64,000 bases of DNA from NCBI GenBank assembly GCA_022605405.1, contig JABYQQ010000025.1:124001-188000 (forward strand), in the 5' to 3' direction. This document shows, one piece after another, positions 48,131-60,251 of the stretch. A program made the translations under genes and the position numbers. Under the pieces are notes generated by a model. It ran no database searches and was not told where the DNA came from. It saw only the letters and a list, made by a program, of their open reading frames with translations. The stretch is from Earliella scabrosa. Its lineage: Eukaryota; Basidiomycota; Agaricomycetes; Polyporales; Polyporaceae. Position 1 is the stretch's first letter. Each line of letters starts with the position of its first letter.

Positions 48131-50999
48131 ATGTCATCTACAAGACCTTGGGACATCTACGCAGAGCAATTATTCCCCGTCGGCTATGGTCATCCCCTCT
48201 GGATTCCGGAGCCCAACAACAATCGGAGGGAGATTGATATTGGCGATGTGGGGTGGCTGAAGGACGGCGAGTTTCGTGCATTGTTCAACTCGATGAAGCC
48301 AGAAGGCGACCCTGCCAATGGCGAGAAAGGGGTTCCGTTGGACTTCGAAGTGTTTAACCCGAGAAATGTCTCCATCGGGAACTGCAACAGGATAACTCAA
48401 CAGATGGTATGCAGTAGGAACATCCGTACCATCGAAGCAAGTGCCGAGCTGTCCGGCGACGCGTGAGTAGCACTTGACCACACTATACCCTGGCTAACTT
48501 CGATTGCAGCGGAATGTTGCCTGTGGGGGCCGGCGTTGGCTTCAAGTTCCAATCCTCAGCCGATGCCGGCGCCTTTGTGCTCCTCGAGCCACCCGGCCAT
48601 GCGAAGGACATAGAGTCAAAGCGACACATCGTCAACTACATGCGTGAAAATCTTGAACGCTGGCTCCAATTTGCGAATCACGAGTGGGGTCTTGAACTCA
48701 AGGATCATGATATGACTTTTGTCTGTGGCACGACGAAGACGAGCCGGTTTGCTGTCGCCGCGTTCCAAGGGAGCACCTACCGGAAGAAGGAAGGGTATGT
48801 TTCCGGAGACTTTGGACCGTTCGCAACCGCGGGGATCTCCGTCAACATCTCGAATCAGACCCTGCCCGTGAGCCACTACCGACATGGTCCTCTCAATTAC
48901 GGATCGTCTGTTCCCCAACTTGGGTATTCCGAGTATCACCAGCCTCCCCCGCCGAATCAATGTCTCTTCATTCACTACTACAAAATGAAGCGTCGATTCT
49001 TATGGCTCTTGAGGGAGCCTATGCAAGCTGCTGCTGGTCCGCACCAGCTACCTCCTGGAGACAACGCGGGTACGGATGCTCCTATGATCGCGGCACCTTA
49101 CGAGTTTGAACCGGAGTCCGGACAGCATGAAGTAAGTCCATCCTTGTCGCGTCTATCGTCGTAGTCTGACTTGAGTAGGGATACGATCCCGTCAACTCCC
49201 TGTTAGACTATATCCTGCAGGTGCGTATATGCGTCTGCATACGAAGCGCCCCATCTGAACTCGTCCTCAGATGTCCGACGCTGAGATCGCCGTGGCGTCC
49301 GATCTTGATCTGACAGCGATTTTCGCGGTGAGCACTCACCGAGAGGTCATTTGCGCAATTACTAATAATATTGCTAGTATCGTGACTTCCCGCAGGACAT
49401 TGCAGCGGGTCTACTCGATGTCAAGCCTACGGTCGAGGTTGACGAACGCGGAGGTCCGTCATCCTATCCCTTTGCACGATATCTATGACTCACCCACGCA
49501 TCATCGGATAGTTGGAACAGTTTCCATTGACGCTCGTGGGATCAGGAAGCGAAGGAACGACGAGGAGGAAATCGCTGAAGCCGGAGCAAGTCATAAGAGA
49601 GCAAGGGCTGAAGGAGACTACGGGTACAGCTCCCCGCCTGATGCATCCTTCATGGCGCCACGTATGTGTTCGCTGTCAGTTTATCTTTTGACGCAATTAA
49701 TCCGCGATTACAGCGCATGACCAATGGGGCGGCTGGCCTGAAGCAGGCCCTTCATCGTCCGCCATGAACGTTGAGCCTCAAGACCCTATTGGCGCTTACA
49801 CCCCTCAGGCACCTCCCGAGCCGTATACTACACCGATCCCCACGGATGCTTTCGTCGCACCACCTTCGTTCCCTCCGCCGAATGCGAATCTCCCTCCAGA
49901 TGAAGACACGCCTATGGGCGACGCAGGCGACGAGGACGGCGAAGGTAGCAAGGAGAAGCGCCCCGAGGCACAGACAAACCTGCATGAAGGATCCGTGACG
50001 TCTCTCGTGTACTCCGCGGATGGTCAATACGCCGCAAGCGGGTCAGAAGACACCTCTCTGATTATCTGGGATGTTCATCGCGGAACCACGATACGTCGGA
50101 TAAACGTGCACCAGGACACGGTGTCTGCGCTCGCGTTCTCGCACGACAACAGGGTGCTCGCGTCCGGATCACACGACGAGGAGATCGTGTTGTGGCACGT
50201 CTCAAACGGGCAGGAGTTCAAGCGCCTCCACCCCGACCCGGGCCAGTCCATCCACTCTCTTGTCTTTACCCCCGACGGGACGAAGCTCATTGCCGGCGCG
50301 AGCGACGGCAAGTTGCACGTCTATGACACGACCGAATACGAGCTTTTGGTCGTGCTCGAGCGCAACACGGCCGTCGTCACGTTCATCATCTTCTCTCCCG
50401 ACGGTCGGCTTATGGCGACGGGCGGGACGGAGAGCGTGTGCTGCATCTGGGAGACGGCGCGGCTCGAGACTGGGGAGCCGCACTCGGTGCTGGACAAGCA
50501 CAGAGGCATGGTGTGCGCTGCGGCGTTCGCACCGGACAGCAGACGTATCATCACCGCGTCCGACGACGGGAGCAGCCGTATCTGGAACGCGGAGACCGGC
50601 GAGGAGCTCGTCATCCTTCACGAGCACACCGGGCCTGTGTGGGCCGTCGCGTTCTCGCACGATGGCAAGCGAGTCGCGTCGGGCTCGAGCGACTCTACGG
50701 TGAAGATCTGCGACTCGTTCAGCGGCGAGCGGATCATGTCGCTCGACGGACACGACAGTATGATCAATGCGGTGGAGTTCTCATCTGACGGAGCGTACAT
50801 CGCGTCGGCGTCGTCGGACAATACGGTCAGGCTGTGGAATGCGAAGGACGGGACGCTGGTGAGGACGTACAACGAGCACAACGACAACGTCACTGCGGTG
50901 ATGTTCTCGTCAGATGGCGCGACGCTTGCCTCGAGCTCGCACGACGGAACTGTGCGCATCAGGCCGCTGAGGGGAGATGCAGTGCCTATAGAGGCTTAG
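48131..50999 (+). CDS. GW-domain-WD40 repeat protein (GW2)
   Basis: Seven exons: about 48131-48462, 48510-49131, 49179-49220, 49271-49327, 49378-49453, 49512-49661 and 49714-50999. They sum to 2565 nt, giving 854 aa in frame. Start MSSTRPWDIYAEQLFPVGYG; signature GHPLWIPEP, then IGDVGWLKDGEFRALFNSMK. The domain continues with HIVNYMRENLERWLQFANHE, MTFVCGTTKTSRFAVAAFQG, and IHYYKMKRRFLWLLREP with AAAGPHQLPPGDN. The 42-, 57- and 76-nt mini-exons match GW1 and GW3 exactly in size and phase. A basic, nuclear-signal-like stretch (RKRRNDEEE...HKRAR) and a Pro-rich linker precede eight WD40 repeats in a single phase-1-bounded exon, ending SSHDGTVRIRPLRGDAVPIE. Nuclear entry is possible from the basic patch. 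The WD40 pseudogene at 32.2-32.9 kb derives from this type. Molecular function unknown. Confidence 0.88.
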
Positions 51000-51380
51000 A
51001 GGGTGTAAGATGCCGTCTCGGTAGCTTTGCATTTCGGTCACATTGCATCGTTCGTTAGATACAGTATCCCAATTTCCAACTTATGTTCTCAGTTCATCTC
51101 ATCACATACATAGCAATGCCGATACTACGTTACTCATTTGACGCTCAGTTGACGTCGTTGGGCATAGCTTAGCGCCCTTCGCGGTTCCTCTTGGACCGCC
51201 ACGTAGCATCTGCCCTGCAGTCAAGCTCTAGCCAGCTTGCTCACTCCGACCCCTCTCAAAATCTGGTGGACTTCGAGCTCAAGACGGCAACTTCAAGTAA
51301 GTGTGCACCGTAGAGGTTTCTCTGCAGCACGCTCGCTTTGCATGTCAATTTCTCGCGCTGATCAGTGCACGAATGCAGAC
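51000..51380. other. Intergenic interval between GW2 and FB2
   Basis: 381 bp with no gene; it should hold the GW2 3' end and the FB2 promoter. An upstream ATG-lacking extension of the FB2 frame is open back to 51237 but shows no domain. Confidence 0.4.
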
Positions 51381-52905
51381 ATGTCGTCAAGGCGATCCCT
51401 TGGACCCGACATCCTGCTCGTTCTTCTCGAGCATCTCCCACAGTCGGACGTCTCGCTTATGATGAAGACCTCGAAGGCGCTTTATGCCGCGGGGTTACGG
51501 CCGCTCTTGCGACATGGCGTCACGCTGAAGAACGAGGCACTGCTGACCTCCTTCTGTCAATTCATCCTACGCGACGTGTCCACGCGCGCTCCTCTGGTGC
51601 GCAAGCTTTACGTGAACTACACCATTGAGTCAAACTACGACGAGGACGATATTGACGAGGACGAGGACGAGGACGATGAAGACGCGGACAACGAAAGCGA
51701 AGACCCCCCAGCTCCCTCCCAAGGCTTGCGCTTGCTCATCTCCGTCCTAAGCAGCACCAGTAAGCTAGAAGATCTCAGCATGGACAGCTGCGAAGAGTTT
51801 CTACAACGCGAGAAAGGACTTTTCAAAGCTATCACAGCGCTCAAGAGCCTCCGCCGGCTCCAACTAGCCTCCATCGAGGAACGTGCAGCAGCACTCGTCG
51901 ACGAGGTGAAGTCCTCGCTTGTTGAGATAGATCTGTTCTGCCACAGCGAAGAGGCCGACGAGTCAAACAACCCCGTACCAATCGTCAAGAGACACGCAGG
52001 AACGCTCGAGAAACTGAGCGCGTCGTACGTCCAACTGGACGACCTGGACACTCAGTTCCCAAAGCTCCGCGCCCTCGCCCTTCGCGTCATAAGCGACTTC
52101 CAGACGGCTACTCTTCGCCAGGCGTTCCCCAACCTCAAGTATCTCGAGCTCTCGCGTCTACACTACGGTGACGCCGACGAGCTGCGGACGGAAAATCAAG
52201 AGGGTGCGGGACTGGAGCCATGGGAACATCTCGAACATCTCTGTGGAGACCTGGACGCCTTGTACGGTCTTGCTCTCTCGCCAACCCAAGTCAGACGGGT
52301 CGACGTTCTTGACGTATCCGGGAGCGAGCAAGAGCTTGGAAAGCTCCATACTCTCTTGGCCGAAACCTCCCCTTCACGACTGTGGTTGTGTCCTGCAACT
52401 ACTCGGAAGATGACCCCTGCTCAGCTCTCCGAGCTGCTCAAGGACCCCGCAGCGCGAACCTTGACGCATCTCGCCCTGGATATATATGATGCAGATCTGA
52501 TTCAAGACAATTCGCTGTTGGTGAGCACTTCTGCCATGACACGTCCGCTCGCCTCTGATATCACGTCCTCGGTTGTGCTCTCAGGACGGCCTCTCCGCGA
52601 TGTTGGCGCCTCTGCAGATCACGTTCTTCGTACTTCGAAGCGACATCGACCGGGATCGCGCTGTCGCGCAAGACTTCAAGGCTGCTCAGCATGGTCCGGT
52701 TGCGCACAAGCTCGCGCTATCGTCTCTGCACCTAAAATACATCTGGCTCGACCTCGTGGACGGCAAGACGTCTTACTGGTCGATCAATCGTACCGGAGAG
52801 AACGTGTCTTTAGCGCAGCTCGAGCCTATGGTTGGGCGCGAGCTCGTACGAGCTGAAGGAATGTTCTTCAACGACCGCTCACTCGGTCTGAGCGCTGAGC
52901 TGTGA
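51381..52905 (+). CDS. F-box protein with acidic tract (FB2)
   Basis: Two exons, 51381-52520 and 52585-52905, joined by a 64-bp phase-0 intron, give 486 aa. Start MSSRRSLGPDILLVLLEHLP, then QSDVSLMMKTSKALYAAGLR: a short F-box. A strongly acidic run (DEDDIDEDEDEDDEDADNE) lies near residues 93-115. Leucine-rich segments follow (LEDLSMDSCEEFL; LKSLRRLQLASIEERAAALV; FPKLRALALRVISDFQTATL; FPNLKYLELSRLHYGDADEL). No WD40 repeats are present. Its exon plan differs from the FW family, so it is a separate F-box lineage that happens to lie among the GW genes. By family it would be an SCF substrate receptor with LRR-like recognition; substrate unknown. Confidence 0.82.
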
Positions 52906-53203
52906 TAGACCCGATGTTCTTGCTGGTCCGCCGTGTATTCTCTGCTTGGAGTTTGTGTGTAGCCAAGCTTTGGTCGTCTATGCCACCCAGAGCGATTCCG
53001 CGATTACTATACGTCATCATCGTGGACCATCCCTCGATGAAATTGAGAGGGGTTTGGCATCCGTGTAGACACATGAGATGCTCTTGAACGGACATGTCTT
53101 GTATTCGTGACACGAGGCTGTGTGGGAACTTGTCCGCACAGGCGTCTTGAGCTCCTGGACGGTTTGGTCCTACTCTGACTCGTACTTGCTCATCAGTGTA
53201 CCA
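52906..53203. other. Short intergenic interval between FB2 and GW3
   Basis: About 300 bp. The GW3 frame is open upstream of its chosen ATG to 53120, but that extension lacks the family pattern. No motif was assigned. Confidence 0.35.
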
Positions 53204-55976
53204 ATGTCTCACTCGGAACCCCCATGGGATCAATACGCTAGGCAGATGTTCACCCTGAAGATTGGATGGGCAGTATGGGATGGTCATCCCGCTAATGCCG
53301 ATGAAGAGATTCGCGTGGGATCCGTAGTCTACCCCCTTGACGGTCGACTAACACCACTCTTCAACGTCCTAGAGGAAGAAAATGTTCAGGGCTCAAGCTC
53401 CCAAGATGTTCCCGACCCTTTCCAACCGCTCAACGTTGCCAATCTGAATATCCGGGACCACGATCTCATCAATCATAGTCCCCTCTCCACCGATTCGATT
53501 GCGTGGGAGAGCGTGGGGGGAGATCTCCAAGGTGGAAGGTTTGTCGTTCGTCTTGATCTATTGAGTGCAGTGGTGTTCATGCGCGCAATCAGTATGGACG
53601 GCCTCATCTCGGCCGGTGTTGGCTACAAGGTCACATACAGGTCCAACAGCGGCGCATTTCTCTTTCTGAACCCTCCTGGCATCAAGCGGGCCATTACGGC
53701 GAAGCGACGCATCGTCACGTACATGAAGCAGAACTTCGATCATTGGATGCGTTTCGCGAACGACAGTAAAGGCTTGGGACTGACCCAGGATGAGCTGTGG
53801 TTTGTTGCCGCAACTATCAAGACCAACAGGTGGATGAACGCAACCCTCAGTGGCGAATTCCGGGATAAGGAAGGATTCGTCAATTGTGAGCTGGCGGGCG
53901 CACTGAAGGTCAACCTCTCAATGAGGGTAGGAGGCAACCTTCTCATCGGCCCTGCGCGCAACTTTGGTCCACGGGAGCCCACGGAGGATGTTCCTGTTCC
54001 CACTACCCCAGACCCCGCTCGCATTGCTTGGGCGCAAGATCAACTCGCGCGACGTAGCCAGTGCATCTTCGTCAATTACTACAGGATGAAGAAACGCTTA
54101 CTATGGCGCGCAAGACCTATCGCCGCCGCAGCGGGGCCACATCAACTGCCTCCCGGAGAGAACGACGACGACGGCCATCCCGGTAGTCCAGGGAGTGCCT
54201 CTTCTGATGATATCGAGGTGGAGGAAATGTCTCCGCCGACACCGGTATGCCTTCTGACGTTCGGATATCCGGAAGATCGATACACTGACCTGTCTTCGCG
54301 TTAGCCCTTCGACCCAGTGGGCGTCTTGCTGGACTACATACTTGAGGTTTGTTGACTTCACTCGCGATCTCAATATGAACTGACTGCCATTGTAATTTGT
54401 AGAACTCGGAGGCAGATGTCGCGATTGGCTCTGACAGAGACATCATATCCATGTTCAAGGTCAGTCATCTGTGGACAGTCCGGCTCGTGTCTATGCACAA
54501 ACACTCTCCCCACAGGATCAACCAATACCCCACGATCTCAAAGCTGGGATTGAAGCTATTCGACCAACGATCGATGTAGATGAAGATGGAGGTATGAGCT
54601 GTTCTACGCTCCCGGCTTCAGGCTCACCGCTGACGCAATTGTGTCTCCGCACCAGTTGGCACCGTGGTCGTCGATCTCGAGCTATTCAATGAGCCTCGAA
54701 TGGATGCACACACAACTGGTGCATCGGACGATGTCGTGCAACCTCCTTCCTCCGATCCCGCTACCCAGCCGTCAGGACAGAACATGGAGATACCGCAGGC
54801 GGGTGAGTTCAATTTCGCCGTAGAATTAGATGAGCCGTCACGTTCTGAGATGATGACATCCATTCAGAGTCCTCCGGGGTGCTGCAAGCCGCGGATGCCG
54901 ATGAAGCGTTGACAGGAGAGCAGGCTGCCCAACGGAGAGAAATGAAGCAGCCGGAGGCCGCCATCGAGGCGCACACAGGATCTGTGATCTCCATCGCCGT
55001 CTCGCCCGACAACAAGTGGATAGCGAGTGGATCAGACGACGCGACGATCATTCTATGGGACGCAGAGCACCGCGTCATTGCCAGGAAGCTGGAGTCCCAC
55101 CGTGACATCGTGTGGCAAGTCACCTTCTCTCCCGACAGTCAACGTCTTGCGTCAGCGAGCGGGGATGGAAGAATCATGATCTGGGCTGTCCACGATGCCG
55201 CTGTGGATGGACCTCTCGCCACGCTTGAGGGCCACACCGACACGATTCATACCGCTGTATGGTCCCCTGACGGCGCGAAGATTGCCTCTGGGTCAGACGA
55301 CATGACGGTTCGCGTTTGGGACGCCGTGCAGTATGGGGAGATCGCCGTGCTCGAAGGGCATAACGCGATGATCGCTTTCACTCTCTTCTCCCCCGACGGG
55401 ACAATGCTCGCCTCGGGCGGCGCCGACTACAACTGCCGTATCTGGGACGCCAGCTCCCTCACATTGCGGTATAACCTCCAGGGTCACAAGGGCATGGTGT
55501 GGGCCGCGTCGTTCGACCACGAGTGCAGACGTATCGCGACCGCGTCCGACGACGGGAGCGTGCGAATCTGGAGCACTACCACAGGAGAGGAGCTAGTCAT
55601 CTTGCACGAACATCATGGCCCAGTTTGGACGGTCGCGTTCTCGTCCGATGGGAAGCAGATCATGTCAGCGTCGAGCGACTCGACAATCAAAGTCTGCGAC
55701 TCCTTCAGCGGAGAAAAGATTCTTTCGCTCGACGGGCACGACAGCATGGTAAACTCCGCCCAGTTCTCGCCCGATGGCAAGTACATCGCGTCCGCGTCGT
55801 CGGACAACACACTGCGGCTGTGGAGGACCAGTGATGGGACGTGTGTGCGGACGTTCAACGAGCACGATGACAAGGTAACGCAGGCGGTGTTCTCACCCAA
55901 TGGCCAGCTACTCTCATCTGGCTCAGACGATGGTACCGTCTTGATCCGGGTCCTGAGCGACTGGGTCCAGGAGTGA
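53204..55976 (+). CDS. GW-domain-WD40 repeat protein (GW3)
   Basis: ATG 53204 (MSHSEPPWDQYARQMFTLKI) fits the start of GW1 and GW2. Exon 1 ends at 53538. The frame is open through the first intron (53539-53592), but splicing it gives a better match to the paralogues. The GW domain is more diverged: the signature reads GWAVWDGHP and VYPLDGRLTPLFN instead of G(Y/H)PLW and GDVG. Later parts are well kept (RIVTYMKQNFDHWMRFANDS; NYYRMKKRLLWRARPIAA; AAGPHQLPPGEN). Exons of 42 nt (54305-54346), 57 nt (54403-54459) and 76 nt follow, identical in size to GW1 and GW2. The terminal exon, behind a phase-1 intron, holds eight WD40 repeats (WIASGSDDATIILWD; IASGSDDMTVRVWD; YIASASSDNTLRLWR) and ends GSDDGTVLIRVLSDWVQE. 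Function unknown. Confidence 0.85.
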
Positions 55977-56784
55977 GGCCACTGATTAGCGGATGGACAT
56001 GGAGACTTGGAGGACACAAGTCTAGAATGTAATGAAGATGTATGCCTCTCTCAGACTACTCGATCTTCTCGTTGATTTGTCCACAGTCCTGTACTTTGGG
56101 GCCTGGGTACTGACTCCTGAGCATCTGGGATTCTCGTCTACAACTTCGGTGATGCTACATTGATGCGGTGGTGAAGTAAGATGACGTACGGTATATACGC
56201 CGCCGCCTTTGTAGTTATAACGGTCAAAGTATGTCGGGTGAATACAGTCGTCGTAATCCGCTCCATGATGCTCACTAACTTGTCCATGGCCCGGCCGCCC
56301 ACATCGGCGTCTCGTAGCCTCGTGTTGCTCTGGGTCGGCCCGGGACGTTCCGGAGACACACGCTGGCGCCTATCAGTATTGAGGGTCGTTTCTTCCTGCC
56401 CTTTCCTTTCTGCCTCTTGGACTTTGAGTCGTCCACTGCTGCTATTCTTTCTGATGACCACTCTACGTTGCTCTCTTGTACGTCGCTCTTCACAGGAAAC
56501 GATACCGCTGGACGCCGAATGCTCCTTATCCTTCATTCAGACCTGGGTCAAGTCAACAGCGATTGTGAGACATATTGCACCATGGAAGCCCACAAAGGAG
56601 GATCGTACAAAGGAGGATCGTGCAACCATGTTTGAGCGTGTATAAGGAGCTTTGGAAAGATGCAGTAAGTCGCAGCTATACAAGAGTGCGAGCGCAGAGG
56701 GTGCGTCAACACACCAACCCGCCCCGTTCCACGCTGGATCTGTTCGTTTGGACGATCGCTACCTTCCATCTCACGTTGCTCACC
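55977..56784. other. Intergenic interval between GW3 and DLP1
   Basis: 808 bp. Overlapping open frames on both strands (56138-56536 minus, 132 codons; 56181-56645 plus, 154 codons) have no domain. A small direct duplication, ACAAAGGAGGATCGT, occurs twice around 56591-56620. No gene is supported. Confidence 0.4.
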
Positions 56785-59621
56785 ATGAAGTCGGAAGACA
56801 CGCCCCCTCATTCTGCGACGCCAGGCTTGCTCTCAGAAACCGAGTTCGTCAAACGCGCGAACGAACTCACTGATGCTCTGCGCTCTGAGGGGTACGTCCG
56901 TCATCTGGCCCCATTGTACTCGATCGCCTAAGGCGTACTACACAGCGTTCAAGAGGAGTTGGATCTCCCGCGCATTGCCGTCATCGGAAATCAGAGCGCA
57001 GGAAAGTCCAGCCTCGTCGGGGCCATTTCGGAGGTATGTCCGCGCGCCACCTCGTTCATGTCGCAACTCCAACGCTCCAGTACAGATCAGCGTTCCGCGA
57101 GATCCTGGCACATGCACTCGTTGTCCCATGGAATGTCGCCTTAGGGGATCAACGCAGGCCTGGTCCTGCCAGATCTCTATTCGCTGGGAGTTTGACGTGG
57201 ACGATCAACCTGTCGAAACGATCACGGAGGTTCCGTTCGGCGTACGTATCACGGACAAGAATCTAGTCGAGCGTATGCTGCGACGTGCACAGCTCGCCGT
57301 CCTAGACTCCAAGACGTCCAAGGAGCATTTCATTGACATCGACGACAACTCTCTTGCTACCCTGCTCGCTTCCACCCAGGTCGCGCCTTTCTCCCGCAAC
57401 GTCGTCTGTATCGACCTTGCCGGTCCAGGTCTCCCGAACCTCTCCTTCATCGACCTTCCCGGTACGACCCACGTCTACTGGGACGACGTTGACCTACCGC
57501 TGATGGCGTATCTGCAACATTGTAGGTATCATCCAGAACGCTGACCAACGTGTGCTGAGCCTTGTGCGCGACATGGTGACGTCGTATCTCGCCGGCAACT
57601 GTCTGATCTTGGTGGCCATTACGATGAGCGGTATGGGTGCTCTGTATTTTTGTCCTGACTCCTCATTCGCTCACATCTGCTGGCAGATGACATCGAGAAC
57701 CAGAGCGCGGCTCGTCTTGCACGCGAAGCTGATCCTGCTGGTCTGCGCACCATTGGTAAGCTGTTTTTTTGCACTACAGCAAACGCGTGATTGCTGACAA
57801 GCTCATTCGTTCAGGTGTTTTGACGAAGCCTGACACGGTGGACCCCGGCTCCTCCGTCCGGACACAGTGGCTCCAGATCATCGAAGGACATCGGCACCCG
57901 CTCAAACACGGCTACTACTGCGTCCGGCAGCCCAACGACGTCGAGCGGCAGAGAGGTTCTGACGCGCGCAAGATCGAGGCGGACTACTTCGAGCAGACGG
58001 CGCCGTGGTCAACTTCGAGCTGCCGAGACCGCTTTGGCACTCGGAACCTCGTCAACACGATGGCCAACTTGCTCAAGCAGATGACTCAGCGCTCGTCAGT
58101 ATCTTCTCAGCTTGCGCTCATATCCCTTGTAGCGCTCACGCTGAATGGCTAGGATCCCCGGGATGAAGGACAAGGTCACGGTCAATATGAGGCAGTGCGA
58201 CAGAGAGCTCAGCGCGCTCCCACCGGTCGTCACTGCCGACCCGGTTGGGCACACGATCGCCCTCGTCACCAGCTTCTCGCAGCTGATCGCCGAGCATGTG
58301 AGCGGGTCGACGACACTGGTGACCTTGGTGCAGAAGAACAACGTTGCCTACGACAACTACAAGACCGAAATCGGCCAGACCGCGCCCAAGTTCGTCCCGT
58401 TCCAGAGCAGGCGGAACACCTACGGGGTATCCGAGGAAGACCAGGATGACTCCGGGGTTTATTTGGACGATATCAGGGCTCATATCGCATCGTAAGTCCT
58501 CAGCGACCCGTGCCCTGATGTTGGTGCTCACTGCACACCGTCTGTGCAGCTCCGTCACGCGCCAGTTGCCCCACCACGTCCCGTACGCCGCCTGGGAGTC
58601 GCTCATTCGAAGCTTCCAGGAGACCTGGGCGTATTATACTGAGGAGTGCTTCGAGGCAGTGAAGAAGAACTTCATTGCAGCGCTCACGGAGGTCGCGGAG
58701 ACGTGTTTCGGGCGGTTCGGAGCCCTGAAAGCCAAGGGCAGGTATGCCGCTTGCGTCACTACTATTCAAATATTCATGTTCACATACACCCCACAGCTCT
58801 ATCGTCTTGGAGCACTTCCACGCATGCGCGGAGACGGCCAAGGAGACGATCCAGTACCACCTTCGATCCGAGTACCGCATGCTGTACACGCAGAATAAGG
58901 ACTATCTCGCCGCAAGGCGTGATATGCACCTGACCGCGTATATGGATGTGAACCAACCCGGTGCAGGTGCGTCCTCACGTAACTGCCTCACGCATTGGTT
59001 CCCCGGGCAGAGCTAATGCTCCTGTCAGGGACCTCCTCGCCCGAGCAAAGTCAGGCGCCACCCACGCCGCCTCGCACCTCCGGTAGGCGTGCGTCAGCCA
59101 TGCATCTTCCGCTCTATGCTGCAATCTGATCTCTCTTCCCCTTTACCAGATATCTTCGATTTCTCGGGTCTCTCAGGCTTTGACAGTGCGTCTCCCCCAG
59201 CCTCCTCCGCCTCCTCCGCCCCGGCGTCAGCCACGTCGAACGGAGGCTCGCGCGTGCAAGACTTCAAGCAAGAGCTCGAGCTCATGGCCGACGTCCGGGC
59301 GTACTTCGACGTCGCCCACCAGGTGCGCCCTCGTCTGCGCCCTCACCCATCACGCTTGCACTTTGCTGACCCGCACTCCCTGTACAGCGCCTCCTGGACG
59401 ACGTTCAGCGCGCGATTGACCTGCAGCTCCTGTACGAATTCTGCGACAGCGTGCAGGTAGTCATGCTCGAGAAGCTCGGCGTGGGGCTCCCAGACGCGAA
59501 GGCGCGGTGCGACGCCTACCTCGCCGAGGATCCGAGCGATGCCGCACGGCGCGAGGCGCTGCTTTCCCGGAAGAAGCGGCTCGCCAGCGCGTTGAAGACG
59601 TTGAACAAGTTCGGGTTGTAG
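56785..59621 (+). CDS. Dynamin-like GTPase (DLP1)
   Basis: Gene of a dozen or so exons with 40-65 bp introns, roughly 700 aa, starting MKSEDTPPHSATPGLLSETE. The GTPase domain has all key motifs: P-loop GNQSAGKSSLV (G1), VPRDPGTCTRCPMECRL (switch region), FIDLPG (G3) and VLTKPDT (G4). The stalk/middle region follows (HPLKHGYYCVRQPND; LVTSFSQLIAEHV; WESLIRSFQETWAYYTEECF). A short Ser/Pro/Ala-rich linker leads to a C-terminal GTPase effector domain (ELMADVRAYFDVAHQ, then AIDLQLLYEFCDSVQVVMLE). There is no PH domain, Pro-rich tail or transmembrane segment, as in the Vps1/Mx-type branch. Dynamins self-assemble on membranes and use GTP to remodel them. It lies tail to tail with its paralogue DLP2, 630 bp apart. 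Exon ends were not all checked; the motifs are secure. Confidence 0.88.
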
Positions 59622-60251
59622 GTAGTGGATATGCTCATTCACACCGTGACGCATGTGCAATCCCCTCTAGCATTTGTGACGGGCCTGTTTAGTTCATGCT
59701 GGATCCTCCGCATCGCTTTTGTAATCTGCTTGTGTATCGCATACTCATATTTCGGTGTCCACGTGCTCCACATGAAATCTACGTGTTTGTGTTTCTCGGC
59801 ATCCAAAGCAACCCCTCCCCAAGTTCCGTGACCAGGAGACTTTGGGCTCAGATCTGCCGACATCAGCAGCATTACTATGCAGCGGTAATACCACCATCTC
59901 GCTAGATGGGCAACTTTGTCGAAGAGCAGGAACGGTGTAGTATATATGATACACGTATAGCTAGTTGCATGTACGGCAAGGCAAAGTCTAATCTACAGCA
60001 AGATATAGTCTACAATGTCGACTGCGGGGATGCGGGTCGGATTACGCCCCATGTATAACGAAGCATACTGTAAGAGCATACGGCAGGTAAACCATCAATC
60101 TTCAACAGCACAGGGTATTGCAAGGTAGGATAGGATATGCCAATCGAGTAACAAGGACGAGTGACAGCACGAACCAAGAACACAACGACAAGCAAGCACA
60201 CAGCATCTGGATCGTGGAAAGTGTGAGGGAGAGGGGTACGACTTCAAGCGT
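59622..60251. other. Interval between the convergent dynamin-like genes
   Basis: 630 bp between two stop codons facing each other, so it holds two 3' ends. It is more AT-rich than the flanking coding DNA (for example TATAGTCTACAA near 60005). No gene, repeat or classical AATAAA signal was recognised. Confidence 0.45.

Noticed and set aside
53539..53592. In-frame read-through of the first GW3 intron as coding sequence
   Set aside because: Splicing 54 bp aligns GW3 with GW1 and GW2 at the matching intron; the read-through segment has no counterpart in them.
56138..56645. Opposed frames of 132 and 154 codons upstream of DLP1
   Set aside because: Both strands are open over the same stretch and neither shows a family pattern.
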